61,828 bases of DNA from Clostridia bacterium (GTDB lineage Bacteria > Bacillota_A > Clostridia > Oscillospirales > CAG-272), in assembly GCA_017453335.1 (NCBI GenBank), contig JAFTKI010000003.1:1-61828 (forward strand), given 5' to 3'. Positions 1-8,284 of this stretch are shown in pieces. The notes under the pieces were generated by a model. That model was not told the origin of the DNA. It did no database searches and was given only the letters and a program-made list of their open reading frames with translations. The stretch's first letter is position 1. Every line of letters starts with the position of its first letter. The translations under genes and the position numbers were made by a program.

Positions 1-6
1 CAGGGC

Positions 7-177
7 TCAAGCCTTTTTCATGGTGCGCAGGCAACGGGAACAAACGTAGATCGCTTTGTCGCCTTCCACTTTTACTTTGCGAATATTGGGCTTCCAGGTT
101 CTGTTGGTCTTGCGGTGAGAGTGAGAAACGTTCTGACCGAATACAACGCCCTTGTTACAGATACAACATTTTGCCAT
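7..177 (-). CDS. rpmB: 50S ribosomal protein L28
   Basis: Encodes a 56-residue protein starting MAKCCICNKG and ending RTMKKA, a full-length bacterial L28 of the large ribosomal subunit. Cysteines at the start (C4, C5, C7) and a CSRC pair near the C-terminus are those of the zinc-binding form of L28. The start at 177 is set by a GGAGGTGTCA ribosome site directly upstream on the minus strand. The gene is short but complete: the TGA stop lies at 7-9. A promoter lies about 80 bp upstream. The call is secure. Confidence 0.97.
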   Translation of the reverse strand: MAKCCICNKGVVFGQNVSHSHRKTNRTWKPNIRKVKVEGDKAIYVCSRCLRTMKKA

Positions 178-253
178 TTTTGACACCTCCTAATACTTGC
201 TCTTTAGCCGATTTTTGCATAATACGGCTATCCTTTACTTCACAACGACAACT

Positions 254-282
254 ATTATATCATATGTTTTCGGAAATTGCAA
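254..282 (-). promoter_or_regulatory. Promoter of rpmB
   Basis: On the minus strand, TTGCAA (277-282) and TATAAT (254-259) are separated by 17 bp. The element faces rpmB and lies between it and the end of the PurL-like gene, so rpmB has its own vegetative promoter. The surrounding 120 bp is AT-rich and holds nothing else that I can see. Confidence 0.7.
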
Positions 283-300
283 GAGCTTTTTTTGATTTTT

Positions 301-2418
301 TTAAGTTTTTTTTGAATTTTTATCATCTTTTTTGCAAATTTGATCCAAGAGCGTCTCCGAGAGCCCGTGAGGGAGATAGGTGATCGCCGCAGTGTGCGCA
401 TCCGCCTCGTCAAGCGAGAGCAAAAACCCACCCGCATCCCGCATGGTGCGCAGAGCGAAGCGAACGCGCGGGTCTGTCGGAAGGTGTACGCCGTGGCAAA
501 GGATCAGCGTTTGCGCGCCGAGCATGGCACGGGAGAGCGGGGCGGGATCGGAATCAAAGCAGGTGCACAGCGTCACGTTCGCGCCGCGGCATTCCAGCAC
601 CGATGCCAGAACCTGTGCGTCGCTGTCGCCACGTTTTGCAAGCAGAACGATCTCGGGCGTTTCCGACCAGATCAGGGATTGTGGCACTTCAATTTCCCGC
701 ACCTCTTCTTCCTTTTGCTCGCAGCGCATCGTCGTTCCGACGCGCGGATACGGAAGCTCGTCTGCAGCTTCGATCAGAAGTGCGATTGGTAGCGTTCCGT
801 CAGACGCTATGCTTTTGTCGGTCAGGCGACAGGTGTAAGCGCCGCTCATCTTACGGATCCCGTCTGTAACACTCTCGCCGACCAGGATCGACGCAGCGTA
901 CATGCGATTTTCCTTTTGAAGTGCCACGATTTCGGAAAGGAACGCGCGCAGAGCTCGGAAGTTGGGGATCCCACTCTCATAAATCGGCGGCACGAGACAG
1001 TAGACCGCGTGCTCGGAGGCGGTAAAGCTACAGGCGGTTGCGGTCTTTGCCTCGGAAAGGGAGAATGCGGTCAACGTATGGCTCTCGCCGTCGGTAATCT
1101 CCTTGATCGGTGTGATCTGGGCGCGGATCGCAAGCTCGATCTGTGCGCGGTAAACGCCGAGGATCATCGACATACACGCGTCCGCCTGCTTTGGATCACG
1201 CGGAGAAGCTATGCCGACCGACAGCAGCTGCTCGGAAACGGGGATGCCGCAGGCACATAGCGTAAGGATCGGCGCGAGCGTGGTATAAAGCGCGGTCTTG
1301 AAATAGGCGGAGCGCGGCGAGGAGGCGGCGGCAGCAGCGATCACGCCGTTTCGAACGACCGTTTCTTGCATTTTGGTGCTTTTTTGCAGATAACGGCAGT
1401 TGACGTCGCACACCGCGCGATGGTTGATTGGCGACGGTGCTTTCGCAAACTCGTCGCCAAGATGCAATCGGAGCTTTTGATAGCGGAAGAGGATCCGCAT
1501 GAATTGTGATGCGATCGAGAAGGGGGGGGCCTCTTCGGAGCGACGGAAGGTATACGCCGCATCGCCTGTGACCTGCGCGAATGCAAAGCCGTTCATTCCA
1601 AGCTCACGCACCGTGCGGATTATGTCGGCAAAGCCGCCGTCGGCGATGCGAAGAATGCGACTGCCGCCGTATTGATTGGTCAGCACCGTCATCGGCACAC
1701 CCTCGTTCCAGGCGCTGAAGCTTGCCAGATTGATGCGCAACCCGCTGCTGATGTCCAAAAGCTCGCGGAGCACACCCGTGCTTCCCACCTTGACAACGCC
1801 CTTCAAATGCTTTTGAAGCGCATCGCATTCCAGCAATCGTTCAATGGCTTTTGCAAATTGCGGTTGCGTTTGCTTTGCCACGGGGGACACCAACACCAAA
1901 AGGTCGCCCACACAGGCCTTCGCAAGCGAAAAGGGAAGCAGACGCATGCGGAATGCGGAATCGGGGGCGCTGACACAGCCCTCGCTCGGATATCCCTGCG
2001 CGTCCCATACGTACTCGGGGAGAGCGGAAGCGTGTTTGACCGAGGGGCTTTTTCCTGATCGTGCCATGTACGCGCCGCCAAGCCTTGCCGCCTCTGCGAG
2101 CGTGCAGGGATACGTTGCGTTGGGGTTGAGCTCCTTTCGCTTTTTTAAGAGATCGGCATAGGTTTGCGCGACGAATTCATCATTGGTAAAGAGATCGGTC
2201 GGGGCATACGCACCCGTTTCGTGCTCTAAGATCGCGGATAACTGATCCAGCATCCGCAATTCATCCGTGTGCGGGTCGCGGCGCTCGTAGGTTTTATAAT
2301 GCGAGATGCAGAACTGCAAGGTATCCGATTCCATGTTAAGAGAGAGCGCTTTCTTGAGCTGCTCCGCAGATTCGGCGTTCAAACGGCAGAAATCCTGAAG
2401 GACGGTTTGATAGTTCAT
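301..2418 (-). CDS. Degenerate PurL-like (phosphoribosylformylglycinamidine synthase-like) protein
   Basis: This 705-residue protein shows the domain order of the single-chain PurL/FGAM synthase, but shortened (the family is about 1250) and without its active-site motifs. Residues 40-60 (HYKTYERRDPHTDELRMLD) match the linker region just before the WSDHCRH motif of PurL, and that motif is absent. Residues 226-290 follow the first AIR-synthase core (GLRINL, then the ELAISESQERM region, then a FAFAQVTGDA strand). Residues 418-530 follow the second core, but the GGKDSMSGT loop reads ITDGESHTL, while the later SAY..GG..EALAKMS segment survives as AAS..VGESVTDGIRKMS. Residues 587-670 look like a class I glutaminase fold without its GVCNGC nucleophile elbow. 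It is probably a pseudoenzyme or a protein with a new role. It lies 27 bp after mtaB and is probably cotranscribed. The assignment rests on alignment by eye. Confidence 0.6.
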   Translation of the reverse strand: MNYQTVLQDFCRLNAESAEQLKKALSLNMESDTLQFCISHYKTYERRDPHTDELRMLDQLSAILEHETGAYAPTDLFTNDEFVAQTYADLLKKRKELNPNATYPCTLAEAARLGGAYMARSGKSPSVKHASALPEYVWDAQGYPSEGCVSAPDSAFRMRLLPFSLAKACVGDLLVLVSPVAKQTQPQFAKAIERLLECDALQKHLKGVVKVGSTGVLRELLDISSGLRINLASFSAWNEGVPMTVLTNQYGGSRILRIADGGFADIIRTVRELGMNGFAFAQVTGDAAYTFRRSEEAPPFSIASQFMRILFRYQKLRLHLGDEFAKAPSPINHRAVCDVNCRYLQKSTKMQETVVRNGVIAAAAASSPRSAYFKTALYTTLAPILTLCACGIPVSEQLLSVGIASPRDPKQADACMSMILGVYRAQIELAIRAQITPIKEITDGESHTLTAFSLSEAKTATACSFTASEHAVYCLVPPIYESGIPNFRALRAFLSEIVALQKENRMYAASILVGESVTDGIRKMSGAYTCRLTDKSIASDGTLPIALLIEAADELPYPRVGTTMRCEQKEEEVREIEVPQSLIWSETPEIVLLAKRGDSDAQVLASVLECRGANVTLCTCFDSDPAPLSRAMLGAQTLILCHGVHLPTDPRVRFALRTMRDAGGFLLSLDEADAHTAAITYLPHGLSETLLDQICKKDDKNSKKT

Positions 2419-2445
2419 GGTTCTTTTCCTTTCTGAAAAGCGGTA

Positions 2446-3765
2446 TTATGGGCTGTCGGAAACCTGTCCGAAACAGCGGGTGCCGTCGTTTCCGTGGATG
2501 AAAATGGGAAGAATTTGATTGTTAAGCGGTACAGGGGAGGTGCAAGCGACCTCGATAAAGCTTGGAGTGTGCCCCGAGGCGATCCCGTCGTGATAGCTTT
2601 CAAACAGAACGGGAATCGTTTTTCCGTGCTGTTCTGCCAGAATTTCGGCGCGGATCCGTTCCTGCGCGGCAGATAGGATCCTGACACGCTCGTGCTTGAC
2701 CGCCTCGTCGACCTGCATCGGCATCGTAGCGGCAGGCGTTCCAAGGCGTTTGGAGTAGGGGAAGACGTGGATCATCAAAAAGCGAGCTTCCTTTGCAAAG
2801 GCGAGCGTTTGCGCAAAGTCTTCGTCGGTTTCTCCGGGGAAGCCGACGATGATGTCGGTTGTGAATTGCACCTCGGGCATTGCCTGACGCAAGCGTTGCA
2901 TTCCCTCCAGTGCCATGCGGCGGTTGTATTTCCGCTTCATCAGGGCGAGAATGCGGTCGGAGCCGCTCTGCATCGAGAGGTGAAAGTGCGGCGTCAGGGA
3001 GCGCAGTGCGGCGATTTTATCCACGAACGCCTGCTTCATGAGAGAAGGGTCAAGAGATCCAAGTCGCACGCGTCCAATCTGCGGGATACCGTCCACGCGC
3101 TCCAATAGGTCGGCGAGCGTGCAATCGGTAAGGTCTCTTCCGTAGGATGCTGTTTCGATCCCCGTTAAAACCACCTCACGGCATCCGCTTTCACTCAACT
3201 TGCGCACCTCTGCCAGAACCTCTTCGGGGGCTTTGGAGCGCACAGAGCCGCGTGCCGTCGGAATGATACAATACGTACAATGGTTCTCACATCCGTCCTC
3301 GATCTTAACGTACGCGCGCGTGCGGTCAAAATGCGAGATCTGCATGCACTCAAAGCCGTTCGCGTCGGGAGGGAGTGCGTGAACGGTTGCGTTATCACGT
3401 TTTCGTCCGCCTTGACAAAGACGAACCGCTTCCTTGACAACCGATAGCTTGTCGGCGTTTCCGCAGATATAATCCACGCCGCGGATCCGATGTATCTGCT
3501 CGGGTTGGGTTTGCGAGAGGCATCCCGTTACCAGAACGTAAGCCTTTGGATTTTGCTTGATGGCACGGCGAATGAATTGCCGCGCCTTACGGTCGGATTC
3601 TGCCGTGACCGTGCAGGTGTTAATGACGTAAACGTCACAGGGATCCGTCGGAGGGAGAACGCAAAAGCCGAGAGCGGAAAAGCGCTCGGCGATCGCTTCT
3701 GATTCGTATTGATTGACCTTACAGCCAAGCGTGTAGATCCCGACGGAGTATTGTGGAATGGGCAT
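2446..3765 (-). CDS. mtaB: tRNA t6A37 methylthiotransferase MtaB
   Basis: This 439-residue radical-SAM methylthiotransferase of the MtaB branch of the MiaB family would convert t6A to ms2t6A at position 37 of ANN-reading tRNAs. The N-terminal domain begins with the MtaB hallmark [12 protein letters not shown], giving the first of three cluster cysteines (about C15, C51, C82). The radical-SAM cysteines are in [21 protein letters not shown]-like C-terminus (residues 370-430) follows. The start at 3765 has a strong GGAGG ribosome site. A promoter lies directly upstream and the PurL-like gene follows after 27 bp. Length and motifs are normal for MtaB. Confidence 0.93.
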   Translation of the reverse strand: MPIPQYSVGIYTLGCKVNQYESEAIAERFSALGFCVLPPTDPCDVYVINTCTVTAESDRKARQFIRRAIKQNPKAYVLVTGCLSQTQPEQIHRIRGVDYICGNADKLSVVKEAVRLCQGGRKRDNATVHALPPDANGFECMQISHFDRTRAYVKIEDGCENHCTYCIIPTARGSVRSKAPEEVLAEVRKLSESGCREVVLTGIETASYGRDLTDCTLADLLERVDGIPQIGRVRLGSLDPSLMKQAFVDKIAALRSLTPHFHLSMQSGSDRILALMKRKYNRRMALEGMQRLRQAMPEVQFTTDIIVGFPGETDEDFAQTLAFAKEARFLMIHVFPYSKRLGTPAATMPMQVDEAVKHERVRILSAAQERIRAEILAEQHGKTIPVLFESYHDGIASGHTPSFIEVACTSPVPLNNQILPIFIHGNDGTRCFGQVSDSP

Positions 3766-3795
3766 GGAAGCCTCCTTTTCGATGATAGTACCTTT

Positions 3796-3824
3796 ATTTT
3801 ATCATGTTTTTGTTCGATTGTAAA
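3796..3824 (-). promoter_or_regulatory. Promoter of mtaB
   Basis: On the minus strand, TTTACA (3819-3824) and TAAAAT (3796-3801) are 17 bp apart, about 30 bp before the mtaB start codon. It is arranged back to back with the upp promoter. Confidence 0.6.
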
Positions 3825-3864
3825 TAAAAAAACGAAAAAAACGTGCGGAATTTCTATTTTCTAC

Positions 3865-3893
3865 TTGAAAAAAAGAGGAAAGCAATGTATAAT
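3865..3893 (+). promoter_or_regulatory. Promoter of upp
   Basis: TTGAAA (3865-3870) and TATAAT (3888-3893) with a 17 bp spacer sit 35 bp before the upp start codon. The resulting 5' leader would be under 35 bases, leaving no room for a pyrimidine attenuator. Confidence 0.7.
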
Positions 3894-3927
3894 AAAGATA
3901 GAATTTGATGAAGAACGGAGAATTGCT

Positions 3928-4557
3928 ATGAGCGAAGTTCACGTTATGGATCATCCGCTGATCACCCATAAGCTTTCCATTATGCGAAACAAGAAAACAG
4001 GCTCGAAGGATTTTCGCGAGCTGCTCGAGGAGATCGCGATGCTGATGGGGTATGAGCTGACGCGTGATCTTCCCTTGGAAGAGGTCACGATCGAAACGCC
4101 TCTGACCAAAATGAAGGCGAAAATGATCTCGGGCAAAAAGCTTGCGATCGTACCGATCTTGCGCGCGGGGCTTGGTATGGTAGACGGGCTGCAAAGCCTG
4201 ATGCCCGTGGCAAAGGTGGGGCATATCGGATTGTACCGCGACCCGGGAACGCACGAGCCTGTCGAGTACTATTGCAAGCTGCCTCCCGATATCAGCGAGC
4301 GGATCGTGATTCTGGTCGATCCGATGCTGGCAACGGGCGGCTCTGCCGTGGACGCACTTGATCTGTTGAAGAAGCGTGGATGCAGTCATATTCGTTTCAT
4401 GTGCCTGGTGGCGGCACCCGAGGGGGTTCGCAAGGTGCGTGAAACGCACCCCGATGTTGATATTTACACGGCGGCTCTTGACGATCACCTCAACGAGCAC
4501 GCGTATATCGTACCGGGGCTTGGGGATGCCGGCGACCGTATTTTCGGCACCCTGTAA
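3928..4557 (+). CDS. upp: Uracil phosphoribosyltransferase
   Basis: This 209-residue cytosolic enzyme joins uracil to PRPP to form UMP in pyrimidine salvage. The protein begins [20 protein letters not shown], the usual Upp N-terminus. It carries the PRPP-binding loop [15 protein letters not shown] and the uracil-binding end [16 protein letters not shown]. The frame is open further upstream to 3709, but the ATG at 3928 is preceded by a CGGAG ribosome site and gives the normal family length. Its own promoter lies just upstream. A hairpin and then an RluD-type gene follow. Confidence 0.96.
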   Translation: MSEVHVMDHPLITHKLSIMRNKKTGSKDFRELLEEIAMLMGYELTRDLPLEEVTIETPLTKMKAKMISGKKLAIVPILRAGLGMVDGLQSLMPVAKVGHIGLYRDPGTHEPVEYYCKLPPDISERIVILVDPMLATGGSAVDALDLLKKRGCSHIRFMCLVAAPEGVRKVRETHPDVDIYTAALDDHLNEHAYIVPGLGDAGDRIFGTL

Positions 4558-4574
4558 TTCAATCGAAGGAGAGC

Positions 4575-4610
4575 GTGGGGAAGACCTGCTGAGCATACAG
4601 GCTTCCCCAC
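4575..4610 (+). promoter_or_regulatory. Intercistronic hairpin between upp and the pseudouridine synthase gene
   Basis: GTGGGGAAG (4575-4583) pairs with CTTCCCCAC (4602-4610), and CCTG (4585-4588) pairs with CAGG (4598-4601), giving about 13 bp with one bulged A. No U-run follows and the next start codon is only 11 bases away, so it does not look like a simple terminator. It might stabilise the upp message or partly mask the next ribosome site. Confidence 0.45.
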
Positions 4611-4620
4611 TGTCATATTG

Positions 4621-5580
4621 ATGCAGATACTCAAAGTCAATCGCAACGACGCGGGGCAAAGGTTGGATAAGTTTTTGTCCAAGGCGGTCAAGGGCTTGCC
4701 ACTCTCACTGATGTATAAGTACATCCGAACTAAAAAAATCAAGGTCAACCGTGCGCGCACCGAACAAAGCTATATCCTTTGCGAGGGGGATGAGATCCAA
4801 TTGTTTATCCGCGATGAGTTCTTCGCGTCCCCCGAGCGTGACGAGGGGGCGCTTACGCGAATCCGACCGAAGCTGGATATCGTTTACGAGGACGAGCAGA
4901 TCCTGCTGTTGAACAAGCGCCCGGGGGTGCTTGTTCACGAGGATACCGCTGCGGCGGAAAACACTCTGATCATGCATATCAAAGCGTACCTTGCGCAAAG
5001 GGGGGAGTACGATCCCGCATCCGAGCAATCCTTCACGCCCGCGCTCTGCAACCGAATTGACCGCAATACGGGCGGCATTGTCATCGCCGCCAAGACGGCG
5101 GCTGCTTTGCGGGAGATGAACGAGCGCATCCGCGAGGACGAGCTGAGAAAGTGCTATCTCTGTGCCGTGCACGGCGTGCCGAAAAAAAGGGAAGCCACGC
5201 TTCGCGCGTATCTGCGCAAGAGGCAGGCGGATAACATGGTGGAGATCTCGGAGCAGCCGAAGGCAGGCTTTAAGGAGATCGTTACGAAATACCGTGTATT
5301 GAAGGAAAAGAACGGAAACGCGCTTCTGGAGGTGGAGCTTGTCACGGGCAGAACCCACCAGATCCGCGCGCATCTGTCGCATATCGGACATCCACTCCTC
5401 GGAGACGGAAAATACGGTGTCAATCGCGACGACCGTCAGAGGGGCTATAAATTTCAAGCGTTGTACGCCTTCCGTTTGCGCTTTAAGGAAACCCAACGGG
5501 ACGGAGTGCTGAAATATTTAGAGGGCAAGCAATTTGAGATCGACCGACAGGACGTTTGGTTTTTGAAGGATTTCGAATAA
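4621..5580 (+). CDS. RluC/RluD-family RNA pseudouridine synthase
   Basis: This 319-residue protein has an N-terminal S4 RNA-binding domain (residues 1-65, NRNDAGQRLDKFLSKAV) and an RluA-family catalytic domain. The catalytic aspartate lies in NRIDRNTGGIVIAAKT. Downstream motifs include the VTGRTHQIRAHL and GHPLLGDGKYG segments. It should isomerise uridines in 23S rRNA or tRNA, but the exact target cannot be read from sequence. I prefer ATG 4621 to the in-frame TTG one codon earlier. No good ribosome site precedes it; instead the upp-side hairpin ends 10 bases upstream, suggesting coupling or control there. lnt follows after 9 bp. Confidence 0.9.
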   Translation: MQILKVNRNDAGQRLDKFLSKAVKGLPLSLMYKYIRTKKIKVNRARTEQSYILCEGDEIQLFIRDEFFASPERDEGALTRIRPKLDIVYEDEQILLLNKRPGVLVHEDTAAAENTLIMHIKAYLAQRGEYDPASEQSFTPALCNRIDRNTGGIVIAAKTAAALREMNERIREDELRKCYLCAVHGVPKKREATLRAYLRKRQADNMVEISEQPKAGFKEIVTKYRVLKEKNGNALLEVELVTGRTHQIRAHLSHIGHPLLGDGKYGVNRDDRQRGYKFQALYAFRLRFKETQRDGVLKYLEGKQFEIDRQDVWFLKDFE

Positions 5581-5589
5581 GGAGCTTAC

Positions 5590-7206
5590 ATGAACACGAA
5601 AAAACAGCAGTATATTTTGCCGTATCTGCTCGCAGGCTCATTCCTGACGGGCTTGACGCTGGTCTTTCCGAAAATCGGCTTTTTGGAATGGCTGACGATG
5701 ATCCCGCTGTTCATCGGCGTCATGCGCATGGGTGACGCGCCCAATTATCGGCTTGCAAAGGCGTATTGGAGCGGCTTTTTAACGGTTTTATGCTTTTATT
5801 TGGTCAATTACCATTGGTTCACCGCGTTGTACCCTCTGGATTTCATTTCCATGACCCCCGCAGAATCCTTGGTGGTGGTCGTGGCAGGCTGGGTGGGACT
5901 TTCGCTCCTGCAAGCGATTCCGGGCGGCCTGATCTTTCTTCTTTTCAAACTGTTACATCGAACGACGCTGTTTCGCCGCGTCCCGCTCGTACGTCCGTTC
6001 ATATTCTCTGCGCTCTGGATCGTGTTTGAGTGGTCGAGTACCCTGACATGGACGGGAGTGCCTTGGGGCAGACTCTGCTTGGGGCAGAGCGAATATCTGC
6101 CGATCCTGCAATCGGCATCCCTTTTCGGGTCGTATTTCGTCAGCTTTCTGCTCCTTGCCGTCAACGGACTGTTAGCGTATGCGATCCTGTCCCGCACCGT
6201 CATGCGGCGTGCGTTGATCTGTACGTCTGTGGCACTTTCCTTGGTGATCGGAAATCTGATGATCGGTTTGTTTTTACAGAACATTCGCCCAAAGCCCGCG
6301 CAAACCCTGCGTGTCGCAGTGGCACAGGGGAACGTCAATTCGCATGAAAAGTGGGGCGCGAACAGCTACCGCATCTCCCGAGAGACCTACGAGGATCTGA
6401 CGCGAAAGGCTGCGGACGCAGGCGCGGAGCTGGTCGTCTGGCCCGAAACCGCCTTTCCCAATAACCTGAACGAGGACGAAGATCTACAGGAGTTCGTCTC
6501 CGAATTGGCGCGGGATTGCAAGGTTTCGCTGATGGTAGGCGCTTTGTATACCGATGAAGAAACGGGAGACGGTTATAACGTCCTGTATTTCGTAACCGAC
6601 GACGGCGTCATTTTGGAGGACACGTACGCCAAGCGCCATCTGGTGCCGTTTGGCGAATACGTGCCGATGCAGGAGCTGATCGAGATCATTCTGCCGCCCT
6701 TAGCAGAGCTTTCGGCGCTTGGAAACGATCTGGAGGCGGGAACCGACACCGCGCTCTTTGATACCGAATGGGGCAAGCTCGGTTCTCTGATCTGCTTCGA
6801 CTCCATCTACGAGATGCTGACGGTTGACAGCGTTCGCGACGGTGCGGAGCTGATGATCCTGTCAAGCAACGATTCCTGGTTCTACGATTCCGCCGCGATC
6901 TATCAGCACGAGGCACAGGCAAAGCTACGTGCCATCGAGGTTGGCAGATATATGGTTCGCTCGGGAAACACGGGAATCTCTTCCATCGTGACCGATAAGG
7001 GCGAGCATCTGGCGTGGATCGATCCCTTGGAGCGTGGCTATGCGGTTGCCGACGTGGAGACCCATACCTACCGCACCCTGTATTCGATCATTGGCAATCT
7101 GTTCGTCTATCTCTGTATCGGTTTTGTCGGCGGCGCGTTCGCCACCGAGCTGTATTGGCGAAAAAAGCGGAAACAGGGAGAACAAGACTTGACTTTTACA
7201 GCATAG
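5590..7206 (+). CDS. lnt: Apolipoprotein N-acyltransferase
   Basis: This 538-residue polytopic enzyme would transfer an acyl chain from phospholipid to the N-terminal cysteine of lipoproteins. About six hydrophobic segments occupy residues 1-235, followed by a nitrilase-fold domain (about 238-495) and a final membrane segment. The catalytic triad is visible: Glu in VVWPETAFP, Lys in YAKRHLVPFGEYVP and Cys in GSLICFDSIYE. GGAGC precedes the ATG at 5590. Lnt is typical of Gram-negatives but is also found in some Clostridia. The neighbouring 11.5-30.4 kb encodes many predicted lipoprotein substrates. A promoter for the next gene lies in the last codons. Confidence 0.93.
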   Translation: MNTKKQQYILPYLLAGSFLTGLTLVFPKIGFLEWLTMIPLFIGVMRMGDAPNYRLAKAYWSGFLTVLCFYLVNYHWFTALYPLDFISMTPAESLVVVVAGWVGLSLLQAIPGGLIFLLFKLLHRTTLFRRVPLVRPFIFSALWIVFEWSSTLTWTGVPWGRLCLGQSEYLPILQSASLFGSYFVSFLLLAVNGLLAYAILSRTVMRRALICTSVALSLVIGNLMIGLFLQNIRPKPAQTLRVAVAQGNVNSHEKWGANSYRISRETYEDLTRKAADAGAELVVWPETAFPNNLNEDEDLQEFVSELARDCKVSLMVGALYTDEETGDGYNVLYFVTDDGVILEDTYAKRHLVPFGEYVPMQELIEIILPPLAELSALGNDLEAGTDTALFDTEWGKLGSLICFDSIYEMLTVDSVRDGAELMILSSNDSWFYDSAAIYQHEAQAKLRAIEVGRYMVRSGNTGISSIVTDKGEHLAWIDPLERGYAVADVETHTYRTLYSIIGNLFVYLCIGFVGGAFATELYWRKKRKQGEQDLTFTA

Positions 7207-7217
7207 CATGGTATAAT
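7189..7217 (+). promoter_or_regulatory. Promoter inside and just after the lnt 3' end
   Basis: TTGACT (7189-7194) and TATAAT (7212-7217) with a 17 bp spacer and an upstream TGG (ATGGTATAAT) lie across the lnt stop codon. They face the membrane-protein, ferredoxin-thioredoxin and putP genes, so that set can be expressed apart from lnt. Confidence 0.7.
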
Positions 7218-7264
7218 ATTACAGTATGAATACAGCGAATCGATTTCGCGGAAGGGAGCGTTTT

Positions 7265-8269
7265 ATGACGCAGGAAAAAATCAAGCGGATCCATCTGATC
7301 TATGGCATCGTGCTGTCCGTTTTGCTCGTTGCCGTGGCGATCTCCCTGATCGTCGCTTGCTTTCTCATTTACAATCATGGCGACAGTCCGTTCACGCGTG
7401 AGCGGATCGCCGAATATTGGCAGTACGTTTGCATTCCCGTGTACGTTTGCATAGCGGCGATCATCGGTGCATTCGTGCTTCGAATCGCCTTGCCGATCAA
7501 GGAGGAGAAGACTGTCAAGGGGGAGATCGACCCCAAATTGACCCTCGCACGCCTCTATCGCCGCTTTGACGCGTCGGCGTGCCGTCCCGCGCTTTTGGAG
7601 ACGATTCGCAAGCAAAGACTCTTTCGCACCGTAGTAAAGGCGGTTTCCGCCGTCCTGTGCGTTGCGTGCTTTGCTGTGTCGACCGTATTTTTGTTCCTGC
7701 CAAACCATATCGGAACCGATATGACGACCGATCTGCTGACCCTCCTGTTCGTCGTCTGCTCCGTGATGGACGCGATGCTTGTTTGCTTTGCTGCAAGCAT
7801 GCTTGAGAAGATGAGCCTTCGCGCGGAAACGCAGGCGCTCAAGCTTGCACTGTCGCAGGGCGCAAGCCTTCCCACTCCCCGCGAGGAGAGTGAGCAGGAG
7901 CGCGCTTGGGCAAAATGGGGCAAGGGCGTTGCAAAGGTCTTTGCTGCTACCGCATCTGCCTTGGGGGCGATCCTCTTTATCATGATCGTGATGTTTGCGT
8001 GCGGATACACCGTGTCCGACCACTTGGTGGGAGTGATCTTCCTTTCTGCCTACGCCGTGGTGCTGATGGCGTTGGTCTACGCTCTGTATTTCGGGATTTT
8101 TGCCGATCGCCCCGAAAACCAATGGAAGCCCCGCGTGCTTTTGCTCGTGCGGATCCTGATCCTGGCGCTGGCACTGACCTTTATTCTGCTGGGTGTTTTC
8201 AACGGCGGCATGCGTGACGTTTTGCAAAAGGCGATCCGTATCTGCTCCGAATGCATCGGAATCGGCTGA
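7265..8269 (+). CDS. Polytopic membrane protein of unknown function
   Basis: This 334-residue protein has about seven hydrophobic segments in two groups (residues 7-75 and 115-325), separated by a charged segment with a short amphipathic stretch. I recognise no family motif and no catalytic residues. ATG 7265 is chosen because GGAAGGGAGCG precedes it; an upstream in-frame ATG at 7226 has no ribosome site and overlaps the predicted transcription start. It lies 15 bp before the ferredoxin-thioredoxin fusion gene, so it may serve the same extracytoplasmic redox process. That is a positional guess only. Confidence 0.8.
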   Translation: MTQEKIKRIHLIYGIVLSVLLVAVAISLIVACFLIYNHGDSPFTRERIAEYWQYVCIPVYVCIAAIIGAFVLRIALPIKEEKTVKGEIDPKLTLARLYRRFDASACRPALLETIRKQRLFRTVVKAVSAVLCVACFAVSTVFLFLPNHIGTDMTTDLLTLLFVVCSVMDAMLVCFAASMLEKMSLRAETQALKLALSQGASLPTPREESEQERAWAKWGKGVAKVFAATASALGAILFIMIVMFACGYTVSDHLVGVIFLSAYAVVLMALVYALYFGIFADRPENQWKPRVLLLVRILILALALTFILLGVFNGGMRDVLQKAIRICSECIGIG

Positions 8270-8284
8270 CGGGAGGGAATTGTG

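Noticed and set aside
1522..1529. A run of eight G inside the PurL-like gene, as a possible phase-variable tract
   Set aside because: The frame is intact across it and there is no evidence of variation from one sequence.
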